From the NCBI GenBank assembly GCA_038049695.1, contig CP142452.1, positions 78,767,501 through 78,831,500 of the forward strand: 64,000 bases of DNA, in the 5' to 3' direction. The notes below the pieces were generated by a model. That model was given only the letters and a program-made list of their open reading frames with translations, ran no database searches and was not told where the DNA came from. This document shows, piece after piece, positions 21,081-44,996 of this stretch. Origin of the DNA: Cinnamomum chago. Lineage: Eukaryota > Streptophyta > Magnoliopsida > Laurales > Lauraceae. Made by a program: the position numbers and the translations under genes. Position 1 is the first letter of the stretch, and the number at the start of each line of letters is the position of its first letter.

Positions 21081-24000
21081 TCTGCATACAATGGCCATCT
21101 GTGATAAATCTACATTTTCAGATGCATTTCACTTTTCTCAAAATTGGTCTGTGCAAAGTGCAATTTGTAATTTAATTATTTCAATTTATATGTATCAAAA
21201 TGTTCATAAGCATAAATCAGCAAATGTAAGGAATCTGCACAGATCATTGTTATCAATTTCAAATACAGGACAAGAAAAGTGGATTTTGTAAAATTTATCC
21301 TAGTTTTTCTTCAGTTGTCTCTGCTATTTATCCCAGGTTATTCACGTGGTGGAAACTACCATGCATGTGGTGGTGGATACCCTAGTCAGCAGGAAAAAAA
21401 TCCACTTATCAGACAATCCTAACCCTCCCATCAGCAGAAATTACTTTTTGTCTGTCGTTCATTCATGATCAAGGCTGCCCAATGAATGGAACAGAATCAT
21501 GTATCATATGTGCATGCCACTAGGTATGATGGTTCTCTCGCTTTTTAACCTAAAAAACCTGGTCAGACTTTTCTAACAAATTCATTTACATGGAGAAATC
21601 AAGTTGTAAAACCATTCGACAAGGGAGAAAAACATTACAATAATAAACAATCTGCAAAACCACAGAGCACACAATCAAAGAGAGAACTAACATTAGAACC
21701 AAACAGTTAAGAGAAAACATTAGAGAATATAAAAGAAGATGAAAAGTTGGTGCTTCTAAGTGATGATGCTTACACCACCAATTGGGAGTGATAGCATTCT
21801 TTTTGTTTGCTTGCATCCGTTATTCTTGTGTTTGATCTACCTTATGAAATCATCTAGTTAAAAGACAAACCAACCCTATAAGCTCAAGTAGAAAATCAAA
21901 TACAACATTCTTTTTTGTTCAACATCCTCGACCGTTTGGTAAACGACTAATTACAGGAGCCTCTTTTAAGGTGTTAACATATTGTAATTAAAATAGACAG
22001 TTTAGTAATCTGTTAACCAAACCAACCTAAATCATGCATAATAGGTTTCATAGCATTTATTTTTATTGTTATTTCCTTTATTTCCAGAAAATAAAAGCCA
22101 GGGGCTTACTTGTTATATGTAGTTGAATCCCTGTGAATTCTTAGACTCATCTAGAAGTGGTTAGAACTAGCGGCAGAAAGATGATTATTCGAAAATGAGC
22201 ATCAAATAATCTCCCCTCAAATAGAAAATGAACAAAGTTGAGATGCGGAATGAATACCCAGAGTAATTCGAATTCTAAGAAAGTCAAGGTCTCATCTCCA
22301 TCTCCACCTTAGATCCTTCACCGGTCTCCCCTCACAATAGTCTTGTGTTGAAGCTCATATGACCATAAATTCATATGCATTCAGTTCCATTTACACGCAA
22401 GGGCTTTAAAGAATTCACTTTTCTAGTTTTCATTTCTAGTTTTTTGAGTGCAGCAAAACATATTCTGCCCAAAAATATGTTTTTGCTTCTTATGTTAAAC
22501 CTGCAGTAAAAAGTTTTTCAGCTCTTTGGTATGAATTTCATTCCTTAGAACTGGTAGATACTTTTACCTTCACAAATGAAGACTGGGAAATATTAACAGG
22601 GAATGGCAAAAAATCTCTCTCTTGAAAATCATCTTCTTTTCAGCTAAATGTAAGCATATGGCAAACTGTTATCCGTTGAAGGTGCAAGAGCATATTTGCC
22701 AGAGAACTCCAAGGACACATGAAAGAATTTACCACTGAAAGTGCCGAGAGAATAGGTTCTCCAAAACTTTTATCAAGATCTCATGCCATAAGAAATATTC
22801 TCCAAAACTTTTACTTTCTTTTGACACCCATTTTTTTGTAGGGGACTCATGATCAATCTAATCCTCACCTAACAAGCATCTACCTTCGCAGTTATCACCT
22901 ATCTTTTTACAATGATCCAACTATTATCTTTCATTGGATTTAACCACAATAATATATTATATATGAAAATAAAGTTTTGTTGAAAATGAAAATTATATTA
23001 AAGCAAAAGAAACTATAGAGGACTAATCAAATCCATTAACCAGTTCAGAAAATCACCCCACCACTCGATATCATCAAAACTAAAGCACTGCCTTTCAAGG
23101 TTCTATGGTGGCCAACAACATTAAGGGTGCAGAAAAGTTATAAAAAAAAATGACTAATTTTTCTCGATAGAAAGGATTTTGATTAAATATGAAAAAGGGT
23201 ATTAATAAAGTAATCCTCCTTCCTTGAAAAACATTTAAAGTCAATTCTCTCAAAACCATTTCCAATCTCCTGAACATACAAAATGATCGAGTTAATGCTC
23301 CATTCCTCTACCATAGGAAAAGCATTCACAACTTTAGCTAGGTATTGTATATGAAGCATTCATAAATACCCTTGTTCATTTTGGATTACAAATTGAAAAT
23401 GGCTTCCCAATCTTATCTCATGAGTTTTGATTTTATCTATGGTGGGGTTGCATCCATTTTGGAGCAAGCACTCTATTTGATCAGCAAGAAGGTATTAATA
23501 AATTTGAGGGGCTATTCATTATGTAGGGTGATATTTCACATAAGATTATTTCAACATTGTGGGGCCAACACAATTGCTTATTTTTTATGGGTCATGTGGG
23601 GGCCATCCTTTTGGAGTCCAATCAACTTATAACACGTCCACTGTGATTAAAGGTGCCAATTTAAGATTAGATTAGTGATGGGATCCATTCCATGGTGATT
23701 GTTGAGGACACTGTTTAATGACCCCACCATCAATCTAGTCTGAAAATGACTCCTTTGCAGCACAATGGAGACATATCACCAAAAGGATTCTACTCTTGGA
23801 AATCAGGTATGGACTAGGCCTAATGGGTGGGCCATGCAAGGAGATAACTTATGATTGGAGTGAAAATGTTTACAATAAAATAAGGTGAAAGAGCAGCCTA
23901 AGTTTCAAAGACTTTTAGTACTGTCTATTTCGCTGAAGCAGGCACAGCTCTACGTATGTAGCTACTTGTTGTTTCTTTGCATTTGTATATGATCTCAGAT

Positions 24001-24873
24001 GTTTTTTCCATGAAAATGCGACGAAAGAAAGATATGTTTCTTAGTTTATGGAGAAGTTCATTTTCAGCTGCACATTTATTGCCCATGAAAGAGAGTAGAA
24101 AAGGCAGATTTTGGATAAGCGATGTTTGACCAAACCAGCGACCCTTAATAAGCAAGTAACTTGTATGTATGTCCAAAAGACCCCCATTGACCTATTGCTT
24201 GGCCTTGGCCACATACAACTTACTTCCTACCGTTTCTAACAAACATGTGGAAGATATTACAACTAAAACAATCAAATTGGTGAGTGCCACTTTTGATCCA
24301 TAAAATAAAGTATAGTAATCAAAATGGTCATAACCATTATCTAAATTTGGTACAAGAAAACAAAGGAAAGTTGTTTGTCCCATATGGGTGTTGGCAGTGA
24401 ACTCATCAAGAGCCTTTTGCATTTCAGTGTGAGATAGATCATGTGAACTCGCTACGGACACTCTCTGATTTATTGGATGATCAACCAAGGGTTCTCATCT
24501 CCCTTAAATTAAGTAATTCCACATAGTCATGACTACTAGGAACTCTATCCCTCGTAGAATCTCACATCTTCTAACCAGCATGAGAATTATGCCAAACCAG
24601 GAGTCTGTCTAATCCAAACTCTACAATCAAGGTTTTGTTTGATCCTTATTTGACTCAACTAGATCAAGACTTGTTTAACACACCGCCGGGCTTTAATTTA
24701 TCTAGTGTGGGCCCATGGCAGTCAGGCCACACAACTTTCCTAACAAAAACATCAATGTTAGAATCATATCCTTTGGAGTTGTAGCCTCCTTGATAAGTTC
24801 TTCACCTTCACAATTAAGACCACTGTATATTTGTATGATTATCATCATTTAGCTAAGGCTAGAGGCGTAACCA
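21081..24873. other. SET gene 3' UTR and intergenic sequence
   Basis: About 3.8 kb without recognisable genes. The first few hundred bases should be the SET gene 3' UTR. Open frames are short, lack family motifs and contain no splice-linked partners that I could find. Confidence 0.55.
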
Positions 24874-25851
24874 ACATGGTTAAAAATCTCGATCTCGGTC
24901 GTGGTATCAGCCGGGGCGAGAAACTGATATGATATTAATATCGGTCGCGGATATCAGTCCGTCGCGATCGTCGTTGTTTGAATTTTTTTTTTATCCAAGA
25001 AAATTCGCAAAAATATCCAAAAAATCTAGAATATTAGAAAATAGTGGAAAACAATATTTTTTTCTATTAGTAACAATAATAAATTAAAATCTCGGTCACC
25101 TTAAGTTATGAGTCATGTCTGTGTCGCAGTTCGTTATCTTCTCGAGTATTTCATATAATGTAACCATTATTGATGCTCATGATCAATTTATTAGTGTAAA
25201 ATATAAAAAAATAAAGATAACATATCAAGTATCATTTAATACTAACTCAATCATCAAAATAAGTTGTGAAATCCATAACCACAAGGATAAAATATTAAAA
25301 TTTGAAACATGATAGTGAGATAAATTAATCAAAAAGCACTTGGACATCGAAAGGTTTATGATTTACCTGAAATTAGGGGAGACTAAAGAGATAGAGATTA
25401 ATGAGCATGACAGCCTAATTCCAAGTGGAGTGTAGTCCACGCTTGATATCATCATCATCATCATTTATTCGGTATGGATTGTTAAAGAATACATAATAGT
25501 TAAAATAAGGGAGTACGTTGATTTTCTTACCAAAATAAAATGATTTTTTTCAAGAAATAGTGTTGGAAATATGCAAGAAAATGAGCTAAGGATGAGAGGT
25601 TTCTCTAAGGAGATAAGTGGAGAGGGAGAATGAGGAAAAAGTGAAAATTTTAGGATTTTTTTACCATTATTTCATCTTGGCTGATATTTTGACCGAGATG
25701 GACCGATATCGGTTAAACCGATATTTTCAAAATATCGACCGAGATGGACTGATATTTTGGCGATATTTTGGTCTACGATACCGAGACCGATATATCACCA
25801 AAATATCGGACCGGTATGGGCCGATACTGGTTCATATTTTATACCATGGTA
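24874..25851. mobile_element. MITE-like unit with ACATGGT termini and CGATATTTTGG repeats
   Basis: The left end ACATGGTTAAAAATCTCG and the right end (reverse complement ACCATGGTATAAAATATG) form an imperfect inverted repeat. The terminal 100-200 bp on both sides are built of short ACCGATAT / CGATATTTTGG / GAGATGGACCGA words. The centre is AT-rich. Target-site duplication not certain. Confidence 0.5.
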
Positions 25852-26814
25852 CCCAAGTCTAAAGACATCGGGCGGTAGCCCGTTAGACTTGAGTCCGCCT
25901 CCAAAATTGATATGAAATTCTAATGCCCACTTCCAAAATCCACATGAAAATTTCAGATCTGCCTCTAAAGTCCACGTAAAATTCTGAATTTACGCACAAC
26001 ATTCAACTATCTATTAGGATCTTTCCATATTTGGTACTTTACTGGAATAGTAAAAGTCAAGTATAGTCTTCAATTTTCAAATAAGAGGTCATATCAGACT
26101 TCAATTCAAAATTCCTTCCAACTTTTTCAAAAGAAGTAAAAAAAGAAACTACCTTTATCCACTAAAATAAAAAAAGATCAATTTATCAACACAAACAGCC
26201 AAAAGGATTCTATACCAAACAACTGAAAAATAAAGTAACATCATAACTCACTTATATTTGATTCTCTCTTAATTTGATGCTTTACTTCACTTCATTTCAT
26301 TTGATTTTGAAAGTAAAATTACCAAACACGCACAAGTTATATATTTGTTTATTATTATTATTATATATATAATCATTTCAATTTTCAACCCTATCTTATC
26401 AATTTAAATGTTTTTTCATTAGTATCTATTAACAAACAAAAAAGTCATATCAATTGGTCATTTCCCCAATCATTGAATAAAAAACCCCCAATGATTTTAA
26501 GCTTCATTTGCTTCCATCCTTATTGTCGTACTTTTATTTTCATAAATATAAAAAAAAAAAATTAAATGAATTCTTATGGGGCCACTATCCCAATTTCTCA
26601 TGCCACGTGTCGCTGACTTCCATACCGTCTTTTACTCATTCATCAATCAGTCTACGCGTTTCACCACCGTATGTGGACATACCGCGCACTGCTTTTAGTA
26701 CCCTGCCCAGCCTCGTTTTCCAACCTTCCATAATAACATCTGGACCGTCCATTCTATATCAACATATCCTCACCGCCGTCCATTTTAGCACATTTCACAT
26801 CTCTCTTCCATCTC
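25852..26814. other. region upstream of the glycine-rich protein gene
   Basis: Intergenic, AT-rich to about 26,560, then the likely promoter of the next gene. No coding content seen. Confidence 0.5.
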
Positions 26815-26822
26815 TATAAATA
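26815..26822 (+). promoter_or_regulatory. probable TATA box of the glycine-rich protein gene
   Basis: TATAAATA preceded by a pyrimidine-rich CTCTTCCATCTC and followed about 30 bp on by AGAACCACCC. It lies 1.4 kb upstream of the ATG, which implies a 5' UTR intron. Confidence 0.5.
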
Positions 26823-28220
26823 TACACAGAGAGACGGAGATAGAACCACCCAATAAAGAAGAAAGTTGTCTCGTTCGTTTACTTTTTTTTGTCTGAGGCA
26901 GGCGTTTTCTGTTCCCATTTATATATCTATGTTGGATGATTGAAATTGCCCAAATCTCATGTTTTGTTGGCACTGTTGTTGGATTAAAAAAAGTCAAGTT
27001 TTGGGTCTCTGATTTTTTGAATTTATCTCTCCTTTCTTGCATGGCTGGTGGAAGATGATTTCATCTTTTTTTGAGTTTTGGGGTTTTTTTTTTTTTTTTT
27101 TTTTTGTTTGGTGATTTGGTGATTTGGTTTATTTGCATTGCAGGTGTTGGTTGATACTTGGATTGTAATACTTTTGGTTAAAAGATTTGTTGGGTTTCAT
27201 ATTAAAGGAAAGGCCAGGTTTGGGTTGTGATTTTTGTTCAATTTATATTTGTTCCTGTTATTGATTTTTTAGGGGCTTGCTTGTTTGTATGTATGGGATT
27301 GAATTTCTAGGAATTTTAAGAAAGGCATTGCTAAAAGTGAGTAAAAATTGAAGAAACAGGGGTGAAGATCTGTAAATGACATCAAGTTTGAATCTTTCAC
27401 CCCTTGCCTCTTTAATAATCTTTTGTTGCAACCTATTTACCATGAATTCGTAGGAATTCGCAAAGGCAGAGGCAATAGCAAAATCTATGCTTACATGTAT
27501 GTTTGTAGTTGGGGATTTCCCCCCTTTTTTGTGTTATATGAATTGTGGAATTGAGATTCTAAATGTAATTTTATTCTCTGAATTATGGGTTTGGGTTATG
27601 GTTCTATGATTATGATCCTCAGTTTTGTCTTAAAAGTCTTACCATATACATAAACATATATATGGTGCATGGGAGGGTATTTGTATGATCTTAAAGGATG
27701 TGATCATTTGCAGTCTAATATTACCTTGCGGGTTTTTAGGCTAGAGTTTTGGAAACCTGTCTACTTGTGAAATCCTGTTTGGTATAATGGTATTAATGTT
27801 AAAGCATCATTTCCATTTACTCTTGGAAGTAAACTGCTTGAGGTGATTAGTTACTTTTCCCTAGGCTTGTTAAGGCGAAAATAAACATTGGAATTATCAT
27901 TTGCTTTCTTTCCAGTCATCAATGACTTCATTTGGCATATTTAGCGATCAAGAAAAAGTTGCAGACACATGTGTTGTATTCGTTCTTATTGACTTTATAA
28001 TTATGTCATTTCCAAACATTTTACTATTGTACAACCAATACTTTTGCAGTGATGTTTAAACTTTTACAGTGTGATGTATATATGTCTGTATAAGGAGTTG
28101 CATAGGAACTCTGTAGATTTCATTTCCTTCTATCATTCTGAGTTGAGTATTAATCATCAATTCTATTTGTAATTTGGATTGATATAAGTGGTGCCTGTCT
28201 ATTTTCTAGAGTGAAGAAGA
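26823..28220 (+). other. 5' UTR and probable leader intron of the glycine-rich protein gene
   Basis: No coding signal. The stretch ends in a pyrimidine-rich acceptor, CTATTTTCTAG, 11 bases before the ATG, so an intron in the leader is likely. The donor is not certain. A run of about 23 T lies at 27,082-27,105. Confidence 0.5.
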
Positions 28221-28515
28221 ATGGGAGGTGGGAAGGACAAGCACGATGGATCAGACACAAGCGACAAAGGATTTCTCTCAAATCTTGCACATGGATTTGG
28301 TGGAGGATATCCTCCACATGGATACCCGCCACCACCTGGTTCATACTACCCCCCACAAGGATACCCTCCACCAGGATACCCTCCGCAAGGATACCCTCCG
28401 CAAGGATATCCTCCACATGGATATCCTCCACAAGGGTATCCACCTGCAGGATATCCACCTCCAGCTGGGTACCCACCAGCAGCTTATCCAGGGCCATCTG
28501 CTCCTCCACATCACG
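28221..28515 (+). CDS. glycine-rich protein exon 1 (GYPPx repeats)
   Basis: ATG at 28,221 after an in-frame-free leader. The repeats come from a 15 bp DNA unit (GGATAY-CCTCC-RCAA type) repeated in tandem, so length variation is likely. The exon ends CAC-G before GTATGATGG. Confidence 0.9.
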
Positions 28516-29567
28516 GTATGATGGCTAACTCCTGATCTTATTCTGCATGTAACCATTTATTGCTTGATAGTGATAAAATTATTCAAGAAAAAAAAAAAAG
28601 CATATGTAGTCAACATTCCATTTGCTAGATAGATAGAGGATGCACATGCATAAAGTACACGCCCCTGCAATTTTTCTCCTTTTTTTTTTATGGCAAATCA
28701 TGCATAAAAGTACATACCTGAGCATGTATTTACTGTTTTTGTTGGTAATCATGATGATTAATGCTCAGATTTATGTTATGTTTTTGGGCCACATGTAGGC
28801 CAGTTCCAAAGATGATCGAGAGTTGGAGTAGTCATTTGAGGATACTGTTGATCCTTTAAACATGAGGAACCATACTGCTGCCTCTGTTTTGGAATCGATG
28901 TATACATTACTTTCCCTTAGATGATAAAATTCTTAATTAACCATAAGCAACAATTTTGTCACTGCCTTGATCATCTCCTTTTCTTACTTGTAGTACTATT
29001 TTCAAACATTATACTGAAATTCAAAAATATTCCTCCTTGTTGGTGGACATGTGCAATTCAGGGGGGTCGTGTGTTTGGTCCATTTGGATGGACCAAAGGT
29101 GGGCCCCACAAGCGTGAGCTTACGGAATTTTATCCTAAACTTTAGCTTAGGAGAGCCTTGCCCTATATATATATATATATATATATAATGAAAAGTCATT
29201 TTATCAAGTTTGAAAGATTTGCAATTCAAGACGAACTGATGCACAGCTTGATGAGTTGCTCATTAGACAAGTCGTAACCCTAGTTAAGTTTGTGTGTCTT
29301 TATTTATTTATTTTCTTTTTTCAACTCCACGCAGGGCATGGATCTGGTGGCATGGGAGCACTTCTAGCTGGAGGAGCTGCTGCTGCAGCTGCTACTTATG
29401 GGGTTCACCACCTTGCACATGGGGCATATTCGCACGGTCCTTTCATGCACCATGGCAGGTTCAAGCATGGCAAGTTCAAGCATGGAAAGTTTGGTAGGCA
29501 TGGTTTCTTTGGCAAGCGTGGGAAGCATGGGATGTTTGGAAGGCACAAGTTCAAGAAGTGGAAGTGA
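28221..29567 (+). CDS. XYPPX-repeat, glycine-rich protein A3-like
   Basis: Exons 28221-28515 and 29335-29567 join in phase 1 to a 175-residue protein. The N-terminus (MGGGKDKHDGSDTSDKGFLS) is followed by about 12 GYPPx repeats (about residues 30-90). After APPHHGHGSGG comes a hydrophobic Ala/Gly stretch, MGALLAGGAAAAAATYG (about residues 103-119). A basic His/Gly/Lys/Phe tail follows, with GKFKHGKF repeats ending KFKKWK. This order is that of the plant glycine-rich protein A3 / XYPPX family, small proteins often linked to membranes and stress; their biochemical role is unsettled. The GT and AG borders are canonical and the frame is intact. A duplicate of the second exon lies at 50,100. Confidence 0.9.
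28516..29334 (+). other. glycine-rich gene intron containing the duplication start point
   Basis: An 819 bp GT–AG intron. The 20.7 kb duplicated unit begins at 28,805, so only the 3' part of this intron is present in the second copy. It holds a (TA)n run at 29,165-29,187 and a fragment (about 29,045-29,160) resembling the right half of the MITE at 41,416. Confidence 0.75.
29335..29567 (+). CDS. glycine-rich protein exon 2 (Ala-rich and basic tail)
   Basis: The acceptor CCACGCAG precedes the exon, and TGA is at 29,565-29,567. The frame upstream of the acceptor is also open to an ATG at 29,256, but that extension is intron. The second copy (50,100-50,332) differs by one base, Val to Ala. Confidence 0.9.
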
Positions 29568-31753
29568 TTCTGTAATATTGCCCCCATCCCTCCTATAAAA
29601 TAATGGTTACTACTAGTCTACTACACTGATTGGATTTTCAGATACTGTTATGCTTGGAAAGGCATTTTCCCATTGTTAATATTGTTAATATTTTCAGATA
29701 CACTGATTGGATTTTCAGATACTGTTATGCTTCCAAATATTATCTCGCTTATGCTAGTTATTTGTGTGCCTAGTGAATACATGTGTGTAAATATGCCTGA
29801 GAAATGCCTTGTTAAAAGAGAAAGGTTTTTGCTGCTTTTTATATTTAATTGATACATCTCTATTAAACGAAGGATCATCAAAATAAACCCTAAACCTTGT
29901 AAGGGGCCACCCTTAACTCTACACCCTTTGCACACAAATGAGAAGTGATCAAGCCATGTACATGCAGATGATGGCCTGGACAAACCTGAAATGGCAGCCA
30001 CTACCTCTTCGATCTCCTTTCGCGAGGAACAAACACACAGGTTCTATTGTTTGGATAAGGCAGACTTACCTAATCAGCAGTTTATTTCTTTGAAGCAAAT
30101 CATTTATGGAGCTTAAGTCTTAGAACAGGCCTCCAGTGTCACAATTATATCTTTGGTGCCATTCTGTTCAATGACCACAAGGATGTAGAGACTAATGTTT
30201 GGTTCCATTACTAAGAGTTATGGTACATTTCTAAAAAACTGATTCATGTGAAATTAGCACAACCTGGGGATCAAGTTCTATCGGCGAATCTCACCTTCTC
30301 TGGTAAATGATTGCACACCCTGTGCCCTTGAAAATGAAGCCCAAAAGGTGTTGGGAAGTCCCCTCCAAACCACCCTCTTTTGACGCTTCATAAATACCTG
30401 TTGGATGGCCCATTTACCGTGAATTCTTGCTAGTAAATTAGTAAATGCTGCCATTTCCAAATTTAGATTTACTGTTGCATTCATGATTCACCAGTCCAGT
30501 TCAGAGGCGAGCTTCAAAGTAATTGGACATTGTTTGAAATCATCTGTGCAAGTGATCCAGAACAGTTTATCAAGATCCAATGGCTTTTACACTTTGACTT
30601 CATCATGTGGAGTAAAATTTATTGTGCATAAAACTAGCCTTTCATTGTGACGTAAAATTTATATGAAAGACTTCCATCTATCTTCATATTTGTGCTAGCG
30701 GGCTCCACTGTCATCAAACCAAAATTTGGTGTCATCAATAAAAATGTTAAAAGAGGATCACAATATGAGACCGGTAGTGGGTTCACCTTTGCTTGATTCA
30801 ATTTTCACTTATTATACACCACTCATCTACATTCATTTAATCTTTGAGTGATATAAATCATTTAATTGATCATGTGTTACGTACATTAAGTGTCCATTTA
30901 TAACAACAGGTCAATCCAATAGTGTACAGAAATTCAGCAATTAATAACATTTCGGATTTGTGTCTGATTTTATTTTAGATCATCATTGTAATCATAGCCT
31001 TATTGTAGCTCAATATATATTTAGATTTCATCCATGGTTTTTTTTTTTTTAGATCTTTTAACTATTTCATCCATGGTTCAAGTCAATTAAGATGTGCAAT
31101 ATAGGGGTTTTTTTTTTTTTTTTTTCAAAAAGATGATAGATGTATTAAGATTAGAAGGATAAAGTTTTAACAAATGTGTTCCTGAAAATATATGGCCCAC
31201 TTCTTCCAACCTTAAATGCAAACTGATCCTACCCAAACATAGACCTTTTTCAACAAAAAGAACTGAACTTCCCACAATACTGAACAAACACAAACAAAAC
31301 CCATAGGCAGAGAGTTAGTGGTTCTGGGCTCTTGTAGTCTGCACCATTGGCAGCACCTCTTGGACAAAATTGCCCCAAGTCCTCTCCATCTTTTCAGTGT
31401 TTCATTTAGGAATCTTCTTCAAAAGAGAAAAAAGAAAAGGAGAATAATCAATTTACATAAGAGCATCTTGCTTCATGCTGCTGCCATGTTGATGGTTACA
31501 AAGCCATTTTACAACTAGTTTGTTGCTATTAGTATGTTGATGACATTGTATTGACAGATGATGATCACATTAGGACTTTTTGAGTGGAAGGATCTTTTTC
31601 ATGTAACCTCCAGACAGCTATTTTATCCATTTCATGCTTGATTGAATGAATGAATGCATACCCATTTTATCCTATTATGCCGAACATACAATATATATAG
31701 AGGAAGAGACTAGCAACTAGCAAGCTCCCTCACCAAATAAAAGTCAAGACTAG
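29568..31753. other. intergenic sequence between the convergent genes, copy A
   Basis: 3' UTR of the glycine-rich gene and spacer up to the 3' end of the - strand membrane-protein gene. Poly-T runs lie at 31,039-31,050 and 31,106-31,124. It contains the two empty sites used by insertions in copy B. No gene seen. Confidence 0.6.
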
Positions 31754-31759
31754 TTTATT
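31754..31759 (-). terminator. probable polyadenylation signal of the membrane-protein gene
   Basis: TTTATT on the + strand, AATAAA on the gene strand, about 220 bp downstream of the ancestral stop codon position (31,981-31,983). Confidence 0.4.
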
Positions 31760-32024
31760 GAGATTCTGGGATTCTTACTTCACCAGTTAAGCTTTCCAAC
31801 AAGTAACGTGGTATGTGCAACATTATCTCATTAAAGCGCCCCTCTGTACATTTCAAAAATTTGAACACAGGTATTCATGTTAAGCATGTAACTCATTATC
31901 ATAGAAACTAAAACGAAAGCAAAAATTTACTGTACACAGTAGTTTGCGTATAAGTAAAAATGTTTATCACATGCCCAAACCTAGTCTAGTTCATCTTCAA
32001 CATCGTCGCCTTCTTCAAAGAGCT

Positions 32025-42918
<10,894 letters not shown>

Positions 42919-43303
42919 AACGGGTAACCGGTAGAGATATCGATGGCCGATATGGTTGATATTAGGATATAGTTCCGGAACCGATACGAAGAGCTTGAAA
43001 CGTTTTTCTGGTCTTCAAGAGTTGCTTGGTTTGGTTGCCAGCTGAAGGGGACGACTTTTATTTCATTTTAGGAAAAAAAGCATCATACCTGCCACTACTT
43101 TGGCCTTTTTCCGGAGTGCACCTTGTACTCATTTACAGAGTACACCTTGTACTTTAGTATTTTAGACTAAATCTATCTGTAGTTTTAGTTGACAAGCAAA
43201 TACAAACGACCGTGACGGAATCAAGAAAATGACAAATTTACCCCTCCATATATCAGTTTTACTCTTCACGATTTTTGCTCATTTTCCCCTTTTTCACTTG
43301 CGG

Positions 43304-43795
43304 TTAGGGTTCCTGGCGATTTTGGGCGAAATCGCTCCTCCTTCCTTCGGTGAAGTTCTTGAGCAGCTCCTCATGCCTCTTGAACTTCTTCTCGAAATCC
43401 TCTGCGCGCTTCTTCACTGCATCCTCCGTGAACCTCTCGTCGTCCTCGTCACTCTCCGAATCTGTGGGCTCTTCAAACGCATCGAGATCTCCAATATCCT
43501 TCAACTTCTCCTTCTCAAGCTTCTCTATCAGAGGCCCAACGCCTATGTAATCCTCTTCCTCCTCATCGTCTTCTTCGACTGCTTCGCCCTTCCGTTTCTT
43601 CTCCTCTCTCTCCCTCTGCTTCTCTCTCTTGACCTCTGCAAGAAGCTCCTGAATAGTGGGAGCAGACGTGCAGAAGCGATGGGAAAGATGAGATCTTTGG
43701 AAGTTGGAGATGGGTTTTTGGAAATCGGGGATTTGGGGTCGGAAAATGGGAAGAGAGGAGAGATTTCTTAATGGAAAGATTGGATTTTTGTTGGG
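43304..43795 (-). pseudogene. captured gene fragment in the Pack-MULE: acidic coiled-coil protein, start lost
   Basis: On the - strand a 163-codon frame is open from just after TAA (43,796-43,798) to TGA at 43,304. It has a Ser/Arg/Phe-rich start with HRFCTSAPTIQELL, resembling a mitochondrial presequence cleavage region. A charged stretch (EVKREKQREREEKKRK), EEDYIGVGPLIEKLEKEKL, and DERFTEDAVKKRAEDFEKKF...HEELLKNFTE follow. It has no ATG before this conserved-looking part; an ATC lies at 43,778-43,780 where a start would be plausible. The frame ends abruptly after NFTE in unrelated residues, so it lacks both ends. The donor gene is not identified. The + strand open frame over this region is its shadow. 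Confidence 0.7.
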
Positions 43796-44475
43796 TTAGG
43801 AGGAATCTCAACTTGCAAAGATCACTCGGGATAACTCAAAAATAGCTGTTGAGCAGGTGCATGGCCTCAGCAAAAGGACAGATAATTTACAGAAGGTTGG
43901 AGGTAGCCTATGTCATGACAAACAACTGCTGTTAGCCCCAGCCATCTGTTTCGAGTACGTGAGCCAATACTTTTGGCATAAACCATTGAAGGTAGGCCTG
44001 AAACATCAAGGATCATTTGCATAACCCATGTAAGCAGAACTCAAGTACGGATAGATTGAGATATGCACAAACCTACAGTTCTTGCATTTAGATAACCCAT
44101 CCAGCAACCAATTACAGGTAACCAAAGTTATGAGGAACGCAACTGCAGGACTATCCATCTGATCATCTACAATTCAGTTACAGATACATAAGCATGATTT
44201 CTTTGAATCTTCAGCAAATCAAATTGTGGAGTTCCTGAACCTATGATACTTGCACTCTGTTCAAATAGAACCAAACAGGCCCCCGGAAAAATGACATGGG
44301 GCAGGCAGAGAAGAAAAAATATGAGTGCCCCGCAAATGTAGATTCCTAATTCCATGGCAACAACTGGTTAACCATTGAGCTTATTAACCATTGTGCTCCT
44401 TGTTGGGTACATCCAAACTGGCTTCAATACAAGAGAAAGGCCCAGTTTTGGAAGTCTGGGCAGTCGCATTTGGGC

Positions 44476-44571
44476 ACCCTGTTAACTGAGGCTTTTTTGC
44501 AGTTTAAGTGATTACAGTTATCAACCCTGTTAAGTGAGGCTTCTTTGCAGTTTAAATGACTGCAGTTATCA
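44476..44571. repeat. 48 bp tandem duplication inside the Pack-MULE
   Basis: Units 44,476-44,523 and 44,524-44,571 both run ACCCTGTTAASTGAGGCTT... to GCAGTTATCA or ACAGTTATCA, with a few substitutions. Confidence 0.85.
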
Positions 44572-44996
44572 CTTATCACAAATTACCTGCCATCTTCCGT
44601 AAGAGAATTTATTCACAAAGGAATTGTACCTGAGGCACATTGGAAAGAGATGCAGTTCTTGGGTCATAACTCAAAAATAACTATTAAACAATCCATTGTT
44701 CACTAGCCAATCCACAATGGAGCTCATCAAATGAATGATCTGGAGCAGTGAAAGGTGGACATTTGCCATTCTTGGCTGGTTCAGGGGCAAATAGGTCTTT
44801 TTGGGCGAATATTTTGGCGCCAGTATGCACCAAACACATTTTATACGACCTACACCGTTAATACTAACAGAATCCGTCCATTTTGCATGTCAACTAAAAC
44901 TACAGGTAGGTTTAGTCCAAAATACCAAAGTAGAGGGTGCACTCTGCAAAAGGGCCAAAGTCCAGGTAGGTATAATGCTTTTTTCCCTTGATTTTA

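Larger units (their letters stand above)
43071..44987. mobile_element. Pack-MULE-like element carrying a gene fragment
   Basis: Terminal inverted repeats of about 110-150 bp. The left starts GGAAAAAAAGCATCATACCT and the right (reverse complement) GGGAAAAAAGCATTATACCT. Both continue through ACTTTGGCC, GAGTGCACC and CTGTAGTTTTAGTTGACA; the left arm has an extra ~24 bp partial repeat. The 9 bp flanks TTCATTTTA (43,062-43,070) and TTGATTTTA (44,988-44,996) match at 8 of 9. Long TIRs with a 9 bp duplication are the Mutator-like signature. There is no transposase inside; instead a gene fragment lies next to the left TIR. Confidence 0.82.

Noticed and set aside
29256..29334. Upstream extension of glycine-rich exon 2 to an ATG at 29,256
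   Set aside because: It crosses the pyrimidine tract and AG acceptor; the joined exon model fits the family and phase.
43229..43771. 180-codon plus-strand open frame rich in Leu
   Set aside because: It is antisense to the charged coiled-coil fragment; GAR/GAG codons read backwards give Leu/Phe/Ser. The minus-strand reading has a coherent protein-like composition.
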